DNA of 28,219 bases. It comes from JAEXOD01 sp937930275. GTDB taxonomy: Bacteria > Bacteroidota > Ignavibacteria > Ignavibacteriales > Melioribacteraceae. The position numbers were made by a program, and so were the translations under genes. Shown here one piece after another: positions 1 to 8,307 of the stretch; the first letter of the stretch is position 1, and every line of letters begins with the position of its first letter. The notes under the pieces were generated by a model. That model did no database searches. It was given only the letters and a program-made list of their open reading frames with translations, and was not told the origin of the DNA. The stretch is from contig DAIMZL010000033.1 of NCBI GenBank assembly GCA_036733965.1, positions 1-28,219 of the forward strand. Reading direction: 5' to 3'.

Positions 1-734
1 GGAATAGTTATTCTACCGTTTTTATCATGTAATTTTGCAATCATTTTAGCTAATTCGTTAATTGGATTAGCAATTGCACCGCCGAAAGAACCGCTGTGTA
101 AATCTCTATCCGCACCGGTCACTTCAACTTCCATATAACACAATCCGCGCAAACCGTAGTTTATTGTAGGTATATCATTATCGTATAAACTTGTATCACT
201 AATTAATACGGCATCACATTTTAATAAATTAGCCTTTTCTTTTATAAACGAATATAAATGAGTACTTCCTACTTCTTCTTCGCCTTCAAAAATAAATTTA
301 ATATTTACCGGCGTTTTTCCTACTGTTTTTAAATAACTTTCAACGGCTTTAATATGAACATAATTTTGTCCTTTATTATCGTTTGCCCCACGTGCATAAA
401 TTTTTCCGTCTTTAATTACGGGTTCAAAGGGTGGAGAGTCCCATAATTCTAATGGATCAACAGGTTGTACGTCATAATGTCCGTATATTAAAACTGTAGG
501 TAAATGTTTATCGACAATTAATTCCCCATACACTATCGGATGCCCCGCAGTAGGAAATATCTCCGTTTTGGGGATACCTATTCTTTTTAACTCATCTTCA
601 ATAAATTGTGCACATTTTACAATATCCTCTTTATTCTCTTCTAATGTGCTAATACTCGGAATTCTTAAATAAGCTAATAATTCGTCCAGAAATCTCTCTT
701 TATTACTTTCAATGTAACCTAATACTTGTTCCAC
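1..734 (-). CDS. M20-family metallo-dipeptidase, N-terminal part (cut by window start)
   Basis: The gene runs off the left edge; about 244 N-terminal residues are visible. Probable zinc dipeptidase of the M20 family, resembling the carnosinase/CNDP group, acting on small peptides in the cytoplasm. No signal peptide is seen. Visible motifs are GHYDVQP (His86 as metal ligand, Asp88 beside it), ARGANDNKG (Asp119 as bridging ligand) and EGEEEVGS (Glu152 as general base, Glu153 as ligand). The stretch RDLHSGSFGGA resembles the start of the CNDP-type lid domain. I chose GTG at 734 because a GAGG sequence lies 5 nt upstream; an in-frame TTG lies nine codons earlier. The gene is divergent from lptF. 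Family assignment is firm; the exact substrate is not determined. Confidence 0.85.
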   Translation of the reverse strand, partial: MEQVLGYIESNKERFLDELLAYLRIPSISTLEENKEDIVKCAQFIEDELKRIGIPKTEIFPTAGHPIVYGELIVDKHLPTVLIYGHYDVQPVDPLELWDSPPFEPVIKDGKIYARGANDNKGQNYVHIKAVESYLKTVGKTPVNIKFIFEGEEEVGSTHLYSFIKEKANLLKCDAVLISDTSLYDNDIPTINYGLRGLCYMEVEVTGADRDLHSGSFGGAIANPINELAKMIAKLHDKNGRITI

Positions 735-812
735 AATTTCCTCTAATTTTAATAAATTCAAATTTTTAAATTTATTATTTTATTTACACTTAAACAAGGT
801 AAACAATAAAAT

Positions 813-832
813 TTTGATAAAAGTTTATCAAA
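813..832. promoter_or_regulatory. Perfect 9-bp dyad in the M20/lptF divergent spacer, candidate operator
   Basis: TTTGATAAA, then AG, then TTTATCAAA: two perfectly complementary 9-bp arms with a 2-nt centre. It lies between the divergent M20 peptidase and lptF starts, about 80 nt from the first and 68 nt from the second. The short centre suits a dimeric DNA-binding protein better than an RNA terminator. No regulator can be named. In AT-rich DNA a chance dyad is possible, but nine paired bases with G/C in each arm make this less likely. Confidence 0.4.
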
Positions 833-868
833 TTGTAAAATGATAATATAAAAAAGTTTTAAAATTCT

Positions 869-876
869 TAAATTTG
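869..876 (+). promoter_or_regulatory. Candidate -7 box (TAAATTTG) of the lptFG transcript
   Basis: TAAATTTG matches the Bacteroidetes -7 consensus TAnnTTTG exactly and lies 25 nt before the lptF ATG, giving a short leader. No convincing TTG or TTTG is found 19-21 nt upstream, so this is weaker than the zur and usp promoters. No clear Shine-Dalgarno sequence precedes lptF. Confidence 0.3.
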
Positions 877-900
877 TAACATAATATTAAAAATTTTATA

Positions 901-2271
901 ATGATAATTTATAGATATATTCTTAGAAATCACATTGCTCCGTTTATTTTTTCTAACGTTACGTTAATTGCTGTGTTTTTGCTTCAGTTTTTAATGAAAT
1001 TTGCCGATAAACTTGTTGGTAAAGGACTTAGCACTTGGGTAATTATACAACTTATTGTTTATAACTTAGCCTGGATGGTTGTACTTGTTGTTCCCATGGC
1101 GGTTCTTGTTGCAACTTTAATGGCATTTGGAAGTATGGCTCAAAATAATGAAGTGGCAATTTTTAAAGCTTCCGGTTTAAGTTTATACAAAATGATGATT
1201 CCTCCCCTTTTAGGTAGTCTTTTGGTAGCTTATTTATTAATTCAATTTAATAATCACGTTTATCCAAATGCAAACCATGCCGCACGTGTTTTAGGAAAAG
1301 ATATATCTCAAAAAAAACCTACTTTATCATTAGTCCCCGGAATTTTTAGCCAAGAGGTTCAAAACTTTGCTATATTATCACGCGAGATTGACCCAAAGAC
1401 AAATGAATTATCAGATGTAACTATTTACGATTACTCAAGCCCTTCAAAAGTTAACATTGTTACTGCAAAAAAAGGGAAAATATATTTTACGGCTGATCAA
1501 AAAAAATTAATGCTGGATTTATCTAACGGCGAAATTCATGAATCGGAAGTTGTTAATTTTATTCCTTATCGTAAGCTTAAATTTACAAGACATAAAATTG
1601 CAATGGACGCTTCTCAATTTTCGTTTCAGCAGTCAAGTAACGATTTATCACGCGGTGAACGAGAAATGGGTGCAAAAGAGATGCTTGTAATAGTGGATAG
1701 TTTACAACAAATAGAAAATAAGTTTTATACGGAATTGAACGATAGAGTTAACCGTGCATTTAAAAATGATTCAATATATGCTTACAATAAAGTTAAGTTC
1801 AGCTCGGTTAATTTACGCGGAATCTATTTTAGAGTGGAAGATAGATTAAAATCGGTACAAAGCAGTATTACGGTTAGTACACGCCAAATTGATTATAACA
1901 GAATGAACATGAATGCTTTTTGGGTGGAAATTCATAAAAAATATTCAATACCGTTTGCTTGCATTGTATTTATTTTAATCGGTGCTCCTTTAGGTACTAT
2001 GTTAAGAAAAGGAGGTTTTGGCGTTGCCGCCGGTGTAAGTTTAGTATTCTTTTTAATTTATTGGGCTTTTTTAATAGGCGGAGAAAAATTAGCCGATCGA
2101 AATTTATTATCACCATTTTGGGGAATGTGGGCAGCAAACTTTGTTTTGGGTGCTTTCGGAATATTTATTACTTATAAGGCAGCAAAAGAAAGAATTGAAA
2201 TTAGATTTGATTTTATAACTAAACTTATTCCGAAAGCTTGGAAACAGCAGAGTGAAGATGAAAATTCTTGA
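901..2271 (+). CDS. lptF: LptF/LptG (YjgP/YjgQ) family permease, first of a pair
   Basis: Inner-membrane permease of the lipopolysaccharide transport ABC complex (LptB2FG), which extracts LPS from the inner membrane and passes it to the periplasmic LptC/LptA bridge. The 456-residue protein has the family layout: a first membrane helix around residues 12-35, two more before residue 120, a periplasmic beta-rich domain, and three C-terminal helices from about residue 350 (IPFACIVFILIGAPLGTML). It is roughly 100 residues longer than its partner because of a charged, helix-rich insertion at about residues 245-330. The overlap with a second permease gene supports LptF here and LptG next, though which paralogue is which is only inferred. 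The ATPase LptB is not in the window. Confidence 0.85.
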   Translation: MIIYRYILRNHIAPFIFSNVTLIAVFLLQFLMKFADKLVGKGLSTWVIIQLIVYNLAWMVVLVVPMAVLVATLMAFGSMAQNNEVAIFKASGLSLYKMMIPPLLGSLLVAYLLIQFNNHVYPNANHAARVLGKDISQKKPTLSLVPGIFSQEVQNFAILSREIDPKTNELSDVTIYDYSSPSKVNIVTAKKGKIYFTADQKKLMLDLSNGEIHESEVVNFIPYRKLKFTRHKIAMDASQFSFQQSSNDLSRGEREMGAKEMLVIVDSLQQIENKFYTELNDRVNRAFKNDSIYAYNKVKFSSVNLRGIYFRVEDRLKSVQSSITVSTRQIDYNRMNMNAFWVEIHKKYSIPFACIVFILIGAPLGTMLRKGGFGVAAGVSLVFFLIYWAFLIGGEKLADRNLLSPFWGMWAANFVLGAFGIFITYKAAKERIEIRFDFITKLIPKAWKQQSEDENS

Positions 2272-3340
2272 TAAATATCTTATTAAACAGTTTATTCAAA
2301 CCATTCTTTTTGGATTGCTTGCTTTTACTTTGTTATTTGTTTTAATAGATTTAATGGAAAAGCTTGATGATTTTATTGACCAAAATGTTCCTAATTATAT
2401 AATTTTACAGTATTATTTAGTTTTTATTCCCGAAATACTTAGATTAATGATTCCGGTTGCAGTTCTCCTTTCTGCTTTATTTACAGCGGGTAAACTTGCA
2501 AATTTAAATGAATTAACGGCAATTAGGTCTGCGGGTATTGGGTTATTTCGTTTTATGTTACCTTTTATTATTACATCTTTTTTCATCTCGATTTTTTCAA
2601 TTTATTTTGGCGGTTATGTAGTACCATATGCAAACAAACATTTAACTTATATCGAACAAAACTTTATGAATAAGAATGTGTTTAGGGCAGGAAATAATAT
2701 TTACTTTCAAGATACTAAAACAAGAATAGTTTCCATAAGCTTTTTTGATGTAGTTAACAATGTTGCCCATCGAGTTAGTATTCAAGAGTTTGATAAAAAC
2801 GATATCACAAAAATGACGGCAAGGATTGACGCAATTAGAATGCAATACGATTTTAAGAAAAAATTTTGGGTATTAAAAGACGGCACAAGTAGAGTATTTT
2901 ACAATGATAGAGAAAATTTTGAGAAATTTGCTACTAAAGAGATAGATTATTTAAATTTTATACCAGAAGATGTTATTAAAAAACAAAGAAAACCTGAAGA
3001 AATGACATTGCCTGAACTATATAAACAAGCAGTTGACGAACAAAAAGCCGGAAACGATAGTACAAGGACATGGATTGATTACCATTCCCGTATAGCTTTT
3101 GCTTTTAGTAGTATTATTGTTGTTCTGTTTGGGCTTCCGATATCTTCAAATAAAAGAAGAGGCGGTGTAGCATTACAATTCGGAGTTAACTTATTAATTA
3201 CGTTTTTATATTTAGTTTTTATGAAAATTAGTCAAGCATTTGGCAAAAACGGGGTAATGAACCCCGTTTTAACTGCTTGGTTTGCGAATGTCGTGTTTTT
3301 AATAGCTGCTGTTTTTAATATTTTTCGTTCTCGGAATTAA
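2258..3340 (+). CDS. lptG: LptF/LptG family permease, second of a pair
   Basis: Second permease subunit of the LPS transport ABC complex, 360 residues from the ATG at 2258. A GTG two codons earlier (2252) is possible, but MKILDKYLIKQF is the usual family start. Membrane helices lie near residues 13-35, 55-80 and 100-120, followed by a periplasmic domain and C-terminal helices from about residue 270 (FAFSSIIVVLFGLPISS). The start lies inside the end of the first permease gene (14-nt overlap), indicating translational coupling and equal subunit supply. The gene ends 6 bp from the stop of the convergent M14 peptidase gene. A terminator-like hairpin is embedded in its last 100 nt. Confidence 0.85.
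   Translation: MKILDKYLIKQFIQTILFGLLAFTLLFVLIDLMEKLDDFIDQNVPNYIILQYYLVFIPEILRLMIPVAVLLSALFTAGKLANLNELTAIRSAGIGLFRFMLPFIITSFFISIFSIYFGGYVVPYANKHLTYIEQNFMNKNVFRAGNNIYFQDTKTRIVSISFFDVVNNVAHRVSIQEFDKNDITKMTARIDAIRMQYDFKKKFWVLKDGTSRVFYNDRENFEKFATKEIDYLNFIPEDVIKKQRKPEEMTLPELYKQAVDEQKAGNDSTRTWIDYHSRIAFAFSSIIVVLFGLPISSNKRRGGVALQFGVNLLITFLYLVFMKISQAFGKNGVMNPVLTAWFANVVFLIAAVFNIFRSRN
3246..3270 (-). terminator. Hairpin inside the lptG 3' end, probable terminator for the convergent M14 gene
   Basis: AAAACGGGG, loop TAATGAA, CCCCGTTTT: a perfect 9-bp stem with four consecutive G-C pairs. Read on the minus strand the stem is followed by five T in a row, as in an intrinsic terminator. It lies about 77-101 nt beyond the M14 peptidase stop (3347), while on the plus strand it codes for residues near the LptG C-terminus. 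On the plus strand the trailing T run is only four. There is no hairpin in the 6-bp space between the two stop codons. Confidence 0.5.
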
Positions 3341-3346
3341 TTATAG

Positions 3347-5182
3347 TCATTTAACTAAAATCATTCCTTTTGTATAGGTCGATTTTTCCGTTATTAATTG
3401 GTAGTAATAAACTCCGCTGGATAATCCGCCAAATCTACCAGCATCAAAAACAAATTCATGTGTTCCGGAATTCAATCTTTCATCAACTAAAGTTGTAACC
3501 AGCTTTCCGAGTACGTTGTATATTCTTAGTACAACATTTGTAGGATTTTTTAACGAAAACTTAATTGTAGTACTCGGATTAAACGGATTAGGGTAATTTT
3601 GATATAAGGTAAAATCCGGCTCGGTTATACTTTCCACACTGCTAATTTCACCTTTATATATAATTTTGAATGCATCCGCAACCACATTTCCGTTTGCCAT
3701 ATCATCAACCTTAAGTTGAATAATGCCGGGAGATTTGATTTTTATATCAGATAAATAGTTCCAATTTCCGCCGTCTGTTTTTTGTGATTTTTCAATAATA
3801 TTTTCTTCGCCGTTATTTAAGATAGTAAAACGAGTATTGGATGCATTATCGGTATCATCCTGCCACCAAGCAAAAATAGAATACTCACCTGTCGTTAATT
3901 CTTGACTTGTATAAGTAACATTGTTTAAGCCAAATCCTTGTGCTGCGGCATAAAAATTATCGCTAAAATATCTTGTTCCCCAATTATATTCATTCCATTC
4001 TCCGACCTTCACTGCATTTTTATTATCCAAGATTTGATATTTTGGGTGACTTAGTTCTAAAAAGTCAGCAACTGCATATAATGTTTTAAAACCGAGTTCA
4101 TATAAATTATCGTTGGTTACAACTGTACCGTTTGAATAATAATCATAAGGAGTTTCATAAGTCATGGCAACCGGCGTTTCACCGTAATTAGCCCATAACC
4201 AACCTTCCGGATAAACTGCACTTAAGTTAGATTCATCAATATCTGATTGCGGGAAATAATCATTATTCGAAGTATTTAAATAAGCTAACTGATATTGCCT
4301 GCGGTAAAAAAGATCACTTGTAGATGATGCCGTATGAACATAAAATGTACACATAGGAGAAGCTATTGAATGCAAGTTTAAAGCCGTATTTATTACTTTC
4401 TGATTACAAACTTCCGTCATCCTTGCTTTTAGTAATTTAACTTCGGTCGTTGTTTGGTCTTCGGCTTTATTCCAATTTGATTCAAGGTCAACTCCGTCAT
4501 AATTTGTTCTACTTCTACCGTAATAAACACCGTCAGGGTTAGTTGTAGGAACTAAATGAAATTCAATATTCTTACGTAAGAAAACGGCATAATCATCGTT
4601 TTGTAACAACCTATTTACAAGCCCTTCAAAATGGTAAGATGATGGGGTTTCACCGGGATGAGTTCTTGCATGAATCCATACTACATATTTTTCGCTTACA
4701 GGTATAAAAGGATCAGTTATTACTAATTCTTTTATCGGTAGATTATGATTAGTATATCCTATTATGTTTTGAGTACATTCAGGATTTTGAGTCCAATAAC
4801 TTATTTGTTCGTTTAATCTACTTAACGTGTAAGGTGTATAATAAGAAACAAAAACCGTATCTTCTTCAAATGTTTTCTGAAAAACATTCATTGAAGGAGA
4901 TTCTGATAGTGTAAATCGATTATAAGTTTTGTTATCATAACTGTACATCGCACGTTTTACGTCACTATTAGTAACATTTACACGAATATATCGATTTTTT
5001 ACCCCGGTTATTCTAAAATAAAACCATCTGCCCCCTATATCCTGCTTTGTTGTTACTTTAAAAGTAACTGAATCCGTTGTAGTTACCGTATTTAGATTTC
5101 CACTCTCAAAATTTGCATCAAACTTAACTTGTCCGTTAATAATTACAGCCATAAAGCATAAAATCAATAATTGTTTAAACAA
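3347..5182 (-). CDS. Secreted M14 zinc carboxypeptidase with golvesin-like and type IX sorting domains
   Basis: A 611-residue exported metallopeptidase. An N-terminal signal peptide (MFKQLLILCFMAVIING) is followed by a beta-rich N-domain to about residue 125, then the M14 catalytic domain. Zinc ligands are His175 and Glu178 in HPGE and His271 in NLHS; NPDG is at 215-218, and Glu343 in TYE is the likely catalytic acid/base. The N-domain plus ARTHPGET resembles the cytosolic carboxypeptidase (CCP/Nna1, M14D) subgroup, although this protein is secreted. Residues ~405-510 look like a golvesin C-terminal-type domain (ending VVADAFKIIYK). Residues ~523-611 are a Por/T9SS C-terminal sorting domain (NYPNPFNPSTTI, then a GxLV.L repeat), predicting passage through the type IX system. 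The start is TTG, supported by GAGG upstream. The substrate is unknown. Confidence 0.85.
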   Translation of the reverse strand: MFKQLLILCFMAVIINGQVKFDANFESGNLNTVTTTDSVTFKVTTKQDIGGRWFYFRITGVKNRYIRVNVTNSDVKRAMYSYDNKTYNRFTLSESPSMNVFQKTFEEDTVFVSYYTPYTLSRLNEQISYWTQNPECTQNIIGYTNHNLPIKELVITDPFIPVSEKYVVWIHARTHPGETPSSYHFEGLVNRLLQNDDYAVFLRKNIEFHLVPTTNPDGVYYGRSRTNYDGVDLESNWNKAEDQTTTEVKLLKARMTEVCNQKVINTALNLHSIASPMCTFYVHTASSTSDLFYRRQYQLAYLNTSNNDYFPQSDIDESNLSAVYPEGWLWANYGETPVAMTYETPYDYYSNGTVVTNDNLYELGFKTLYAVADFLELSHPKYQILDNKNAVKVGEWNEYNWGTRYFSDNFYAAAQGFGLNNVTYTSQELTTGEYSIFAWWQDDTDNASNTRFTILNNGEENIIEKSQKTDGGNWNYLSDIKIKSPGIIQLKVDDMANGNVVADAFKIIYKGEISSVESITEPDFTLYQNYPNPFNPSTTIKFSLKNPTNVVLRIYNVLGKLVTTLVDERLNSGTHEFVFDAGRFGGLSSGVYYYQLITEKSTYTKGMILVK

Positions 5183-5300
5183 TCTAACCTCACATAAATT
5201 AATATTTACCCATACAAATTAATAAAAATAGAATAATAATCATAATGTAAAAATTTGTTGGTGTAATATGTGACAAAAATTTGCATTAAAATGTTTATAA

Positions 5301-5687
5301 TTATATTCTTTCCATGGCAGAATTTAATAAAAATTCTATATCGTTGGCAAATTTTGTTACATTTTCGTTATTTGTTAAATTGATAAACGGTACCGGATTC
5401 ATTATTGAAATTTCAACATCACCGTTTTGATGTTTTTGAATTACAACAGAGCAAGGAAGCATTACCCCAAGTTTATCATCAGATAAAAGCGCTTTATGGG
5501 CAATTTTAGGATTACAAGCTCCAAGTATTTTATAATCTCTGAATTCTTCGTTTATTCTTTCTTTAAGCGTTTTTTTTACGTTAATTTCAGTAAGAATGCC
5601 AAACCCTACATTTTTTAATTCTTCCCTAATTCTGTTTTCTGCTTCTTCAAAAGATAAATTTACTACTTTTGATATATGATAAGACAT
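5301..5687 (-). CDS. DUF302 domain protein
   Basis: A 128-residue protein matching the DUF302 family along its whole length: GFGILTEINVKKTLKERI, then YKILGACNPKIAHKAL, then LPCSVVI. The two conserved cysteines, Cys58 in GACNP and Cys79 in LPCSV, are present. No signal peptide or membrane segment is seen, so it is likely cytoplasmic. The family function is not established; a role in redox or heavy-metal contexts has only been suggested. It lies downstream of pepA (51 nt between the genes) and may be read from the same transcript, but a hairpin covering its Shine-Dalgarno sequence and start codon suggests separate control. Confidence 0.8.
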   Translation of the reverse strand: MSYHISKVVNLSFEEAENRIREELKNVGFGILTEINVKKTLKERINEEFRDYKILGACNPKIAHKALLSDDKLGVMLPCSVVIQKHQNGDVEISIMNPVPFINLTNNENVTKFANDIEFLLNSAMERI

Positions 5688-5726
5688 AAAACCTCCGTTT
5701 TTAATTATAAACAGAGGTTTTGTCTT
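5681..5726 (-). promoter_or_regulatory. Hairpin enclosing the RBS and ATG of the DUF302 gene
   Basis: On the minus strand AAGACAAAACCTC (5726-5714), an ~18-nt AT-rich loop, then GAGGTTTTATGTCTT (5695-5681). The arms pair over 13 bases apart from a 2-nt bulge. The 3' arm contains the GGAGG Shine-Dalgarno sequence (its outer G at the loop edge) and the ATG at 5687-5685. The fold would hide the ribosome start site. The 5' arm starts 13 nt after the pepA stop. It lacks a long T tract (only TTTT before ATG), so it is a weak terminator at best. Confidence 0.45.
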
Positions 5727-5738
5727 AAAAATTCAATA

Positions 5739-7244
5739 TCACTTATTACTTAAATCCTGTAAATATTTTACGGTTAATCTAACACCGTAGGCAGTGTTGT
5801 AATTATCAGAATAACTATTTAATTTATATGCTATTGAAGGACCTGCGATATCTAAGTGTGCCCAATTTATTGATTCATCAACAAAATGCTCTAAGAATTT
5901 TGCAGCGGTAATTGCTCCTCCCCATCTTCCGCCTACGTTTTTAACATCAGCCAGTTTACTTTCTATCAGCGAGTTATATTCATCCCACATAGGAAGCTGC
6001 CATAAGCGCTCGCCGACAGATTTTGCAGCATTTAGCAAATTATTTGCATAATCGTCATCGTTAGCAAATAATCCCGCTGTAAACTCGCCCAACGCAACTA
6101 CACATGCACCGGTTAAGGTAGCGTAATCAATTAAGTAATCAGGTTTTTGTTTGCATGCATAATACAAGGCATCAGATAGTATAATTCTTCCTTCTGCATC
6201 CGTATTTCCTACTTCAATTGTTTTTCCCGAAGCAGTTTTTATAATATCGCTCGGCTTATAAGCATTACCGCTAATTACGTTTTCAACTGCCGGAATAACG
6301 CCTATTAAGTGAACGGGTAATTTTTCTAAAGCTGTTGTTTTAAATACGCCCATTACTACACCGGCTCCTGCCATATCTGCTTTCATCTCAATCATCCCTT
6401 CGGTAGTTTTTAGCGATAAACCTCCGGCATCGTACGTAACCCCTTTTCCCACTAATGCTATTTTTGCTTTAGCTTTTATTTTTGGCTTGTATTCAAGAAC
6501 AATCATTAACGGGGGATTTGTACTTGCTCTACCAACCGAAATAATTCCGTTCATCCCCATTTTTTTTAATTGTTCAAAATTCATAACTTTTACGCTAATT
6601 CCTAATTTTACAAGTTCATCTTTAGCACTTATTGCTAAGGTTTGCGGTGTTAATACATCCGGAATTTCGTTAACTAAATCGCGTGTATAGTAAACCCCTT
6701 TCATTACATTTTCTGCTAATTTAATTGCATCGCCAACTATATTTTTATTTTCGCTAACAAAATAAACTTTTAAATTTTTAACGCTTTTTTTATCGCTTTT
6801 GTATTTATCAAATGCATAGTTCCCTAACAATATTCCTTCTACAAAAGATTGATAAAAGCTTAAATTATTATCAAAATATTTTTCAAATTCGGTAAATTCG
6901 GGTAATTGAATATATAGCGAACTAACCGGTTCATCCGATATTTCTTTAATAATTTTTGCACAATAATTCCTAAAATAATCGTTATTAAATTTTTTATCTA
7001 CCTTTATTTTATTAATTATAGTTAAATAAGGATTATCGTCAAATCCTTGAATTTTAACTTCTTTATACTCTTTGCTATCAATAAGTTTTTTATGAATAAC
7101 GGCATTAAGTTTTATGTTGTTTTTAATTAAAAAGTCTTCTACTGTTTTTGCCAAATTTTCGTCATTATTAAAAAATTCAATATTAACGGATGATTTTTCA
7201 AAAGCACTATCCTGCGGTTTTGTTTTAATTGTAATGTTAAACAT
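5739..7244 (-). CDS. pepA: Leucyl aminopeptidase (M17)
   Basis: Cytosolic M17 aminopeptidase, a two-metal enzyme that removes N-terminal residues from peptides, usually a hexamer. The 501-residue length is typical. The N-terminal domain (~1-170) is variable; the catalytic domain carries GKGVTYDAGGLSLK with Lys267, Asp272 and Lys279, then Asp290 in MKADMAGA, and NTDAEGR with Asp349, Glu351 and Arg353. These correspond to the metal ligands and catalytic residues of E. coli PepA with a constant offset of three. A GGAG sequence sits before the ATG inside the end of the upstream DHH gene, whose stop is 1 nt away, so the two are a coupled pair. In E. coli PepA also binds DNA; nothing here shows whether this one does. 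Confidence 0.95.
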   Translation of the reverse strand: MFNITIKTKPQDSAFEKSSVNIEFFNNDENLAKTVEDFLIKNNIKLNAVIHKKLIDSKEYKEVKIQGFDDNPYLTIINKIKVDKKFNNDYFRNYCAKIIKEISDEPVSSLYIQLPEFTEFEKYFDNNLSFYQSFVEGILLGNYAFDKYKSDKKSVKNLKVYFVSENKNIVGDAIKLAENVMKGVYYTRDLVNEIPDVLTPQTLAISAKDELVKLGISVKVMNFEQLKKMGMNGIISVGRASTNPPLMIVLEYKPKIKAKAKIALVGKGVTYDAGGLSLKTTEGMIEMKADMAGAGVVMGVFKTTALEKLPVHLIGVIPAVENVISGNAYKPSDIIKTASGKTIEVGNTDAEGRIILSDALYYACKQKPDYLIDYATLTGACVVALGEFTAGLFANDDDYANNLLNAAKSVGERLWQLPMWDEYNSLIESKLADVKNVGGRWGGAITAAKFLEHFVDESINWAHLDIAGPSIAYKLNSYSDNYNTAYGVRLTVKYLQDLSNK

Positions 7245-7245
7245 T

Positions 7246-8241
7246 TTATTCTCCGTAAGTTTTAATTAATTCTTCGGCGTCTTTAATAATTAAACTTTTG
7301 TATTCAAAAACTGATTTATTTATCATTCTAATTCCCGAAGCATTTAAATGTCCCCCGCCGCCATATTTCTTAGCCAATATATTAACCGGTATTTTTCCCC
7401 TACTTCGTAAACTTACTTTAAACCCGTCTGTTAATTCAATAAAAAGCATCCCCACTTTTATCCCTTTTATTGTTAAAGTATTATTTACAAAACCGTCAAT
7501 TTCCGACTCTTCTACACCGTAATTATTTATTAAATCTTGAGTAATTAAATAATAACAAATATTTTTTTCTTCATTTATCATTAAATTAGAAAGCATTAAC
7601 CCCAATAATTTAATTTTTTCTATATTAGATTTTTCATAAACATTAATATAAATTTCGTTTGGTTTGATACCAAGCTCTAAAAATTCTGCAATTATTCTAT
7701 GAGTTTTGGGAGATGTTCTCTCAAATCTAAATGATCCTGTATCTGTCATAATTGCGGCATACAAACAGTATGCTATGTTATAGTCAACCTCGCAAATACC
7801 TGTAGCTTTTATAAAATCATAAATTATTTCACCCGTTGCACAATTTTCGGTTAATGAAATAATGTAATCTGTAAAGTTTTCCGGATATTCATGATGATCA
7901 ATGCAAATTTTAACTTTGTTAAACTTATTAAAAACTTCTGCCATTAATTTTGTTCTGTTAATAGCGTTTAAATCCAAAAATATTACTGCATCACTATTTA
8001 ATATAACATCATCATGTATTTTACTATTATATACTTCCAGTACACTTTCAGTGTCTAAGAATAATAAGTTTTCGGGAGTAGTACTGTAATTAATTATCCT
8101 TATTTCTTTATCTAACTTTTTAAGAATATAATACATTGCCAATTCGCTACCCAAAGCATCTGCATCAGGATTAACATGGCACGTAATAATAAATTTGTGG
8201 TTTTTTAAAATTAAATCTTTTAGATCTTTAAATTCAAACAT
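7246..8241 (-). CDS. nrnA: DHH/DHHA1 phosphoesterase, NrnA-like (nanoRNase/pAp phosphatase)
   Basis: 331-residue cytoplasmic phosphoesterase of the DHH superfamily. NrnA-type members degrade very short RNA and/or dephosphorylate 3'-phosphoadenosine 5'-phosphate using Mn2+. The DHH domain shows HVNPDADALGS (His22, Asp26, Asp28), FLDLNAINR, and the name-giving motif DHHEYPEN. The C-terminal DHHA1 domain ends with YGGGGHLNASG, the substrate-binding glycine motif. Length and layout fit NrnA rather than the much longer RecJ or GdpP. The ATG is preceded by a GGGA sequence. It starts just beyond the korB terminator, so it should have its own promoter, and it is followed after 1 nt by pepA. Confidence 0.88.
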   Translation of the reverse strand: MFEFKDLKDLILKNHKFIITCHVNPDADALGSELAMYYILKKLDKEIRIINYSTTPENLLFLDTESVLEVYNSKIHDDVILNSDAVIFLDLNAINRTKLMAEVFNKFNKVKICIDHHEYPENFTDYIISLTENCATGEIIYDFIKATGICEVDYNIAYCLYAAIMTDTGSFRFERTSPKTHRIIAEFLELGIKPNEIYINVYEKSNIEKIKLLGLMLSNLMINEEKNICYYLITQDLINNYGVEESEIDGFVNNTLTIKGIKVGMLFIELTDGFKVSLRSRGKIPVNILAKKYGGGGHLNASGIRMINKSVFEYKSLIIKDAEELIKTYGE

Positions 8242-8261
8242 AATTCCCGCTAATTGCCTTT

Positions 8262-8296
8262 AAAATAAAAAAAGCCCCTCTGCAATTGCAGAGGGG
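8262..8296 (-). terminator. Strong intrinsic terminator after korB
   Basis: CCCCTCTGCAA followed directly by TTGCAGAGGGG (8275-8296) is a perfect 22-bp dyad; in RNA it folds to a stem of about nine pairs with a small loop. On the minus strand it is followed by seven T and then ATTTTAAA. It starts 11 nt after the korB stop and separates the kor pair from nrnA-pepA. Confidence 0.9.
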
Positions 8297-8307
8297 TTAA
8301 ACTAATT

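Noticed and set aside
1959..2177. 72-codon plus-strand frame inside the lptF 3' end
   Set aside because: Frame shadow of the membrane-helix region; Arg/Cys-rich composition unlike a real protein.
5225..5285. Weak hairpin after the DUF302 gene (TTTGT/ACAAA followed by T5)
   Set aside because: Only five A/T-rich pairs; too weak to call a terminator.
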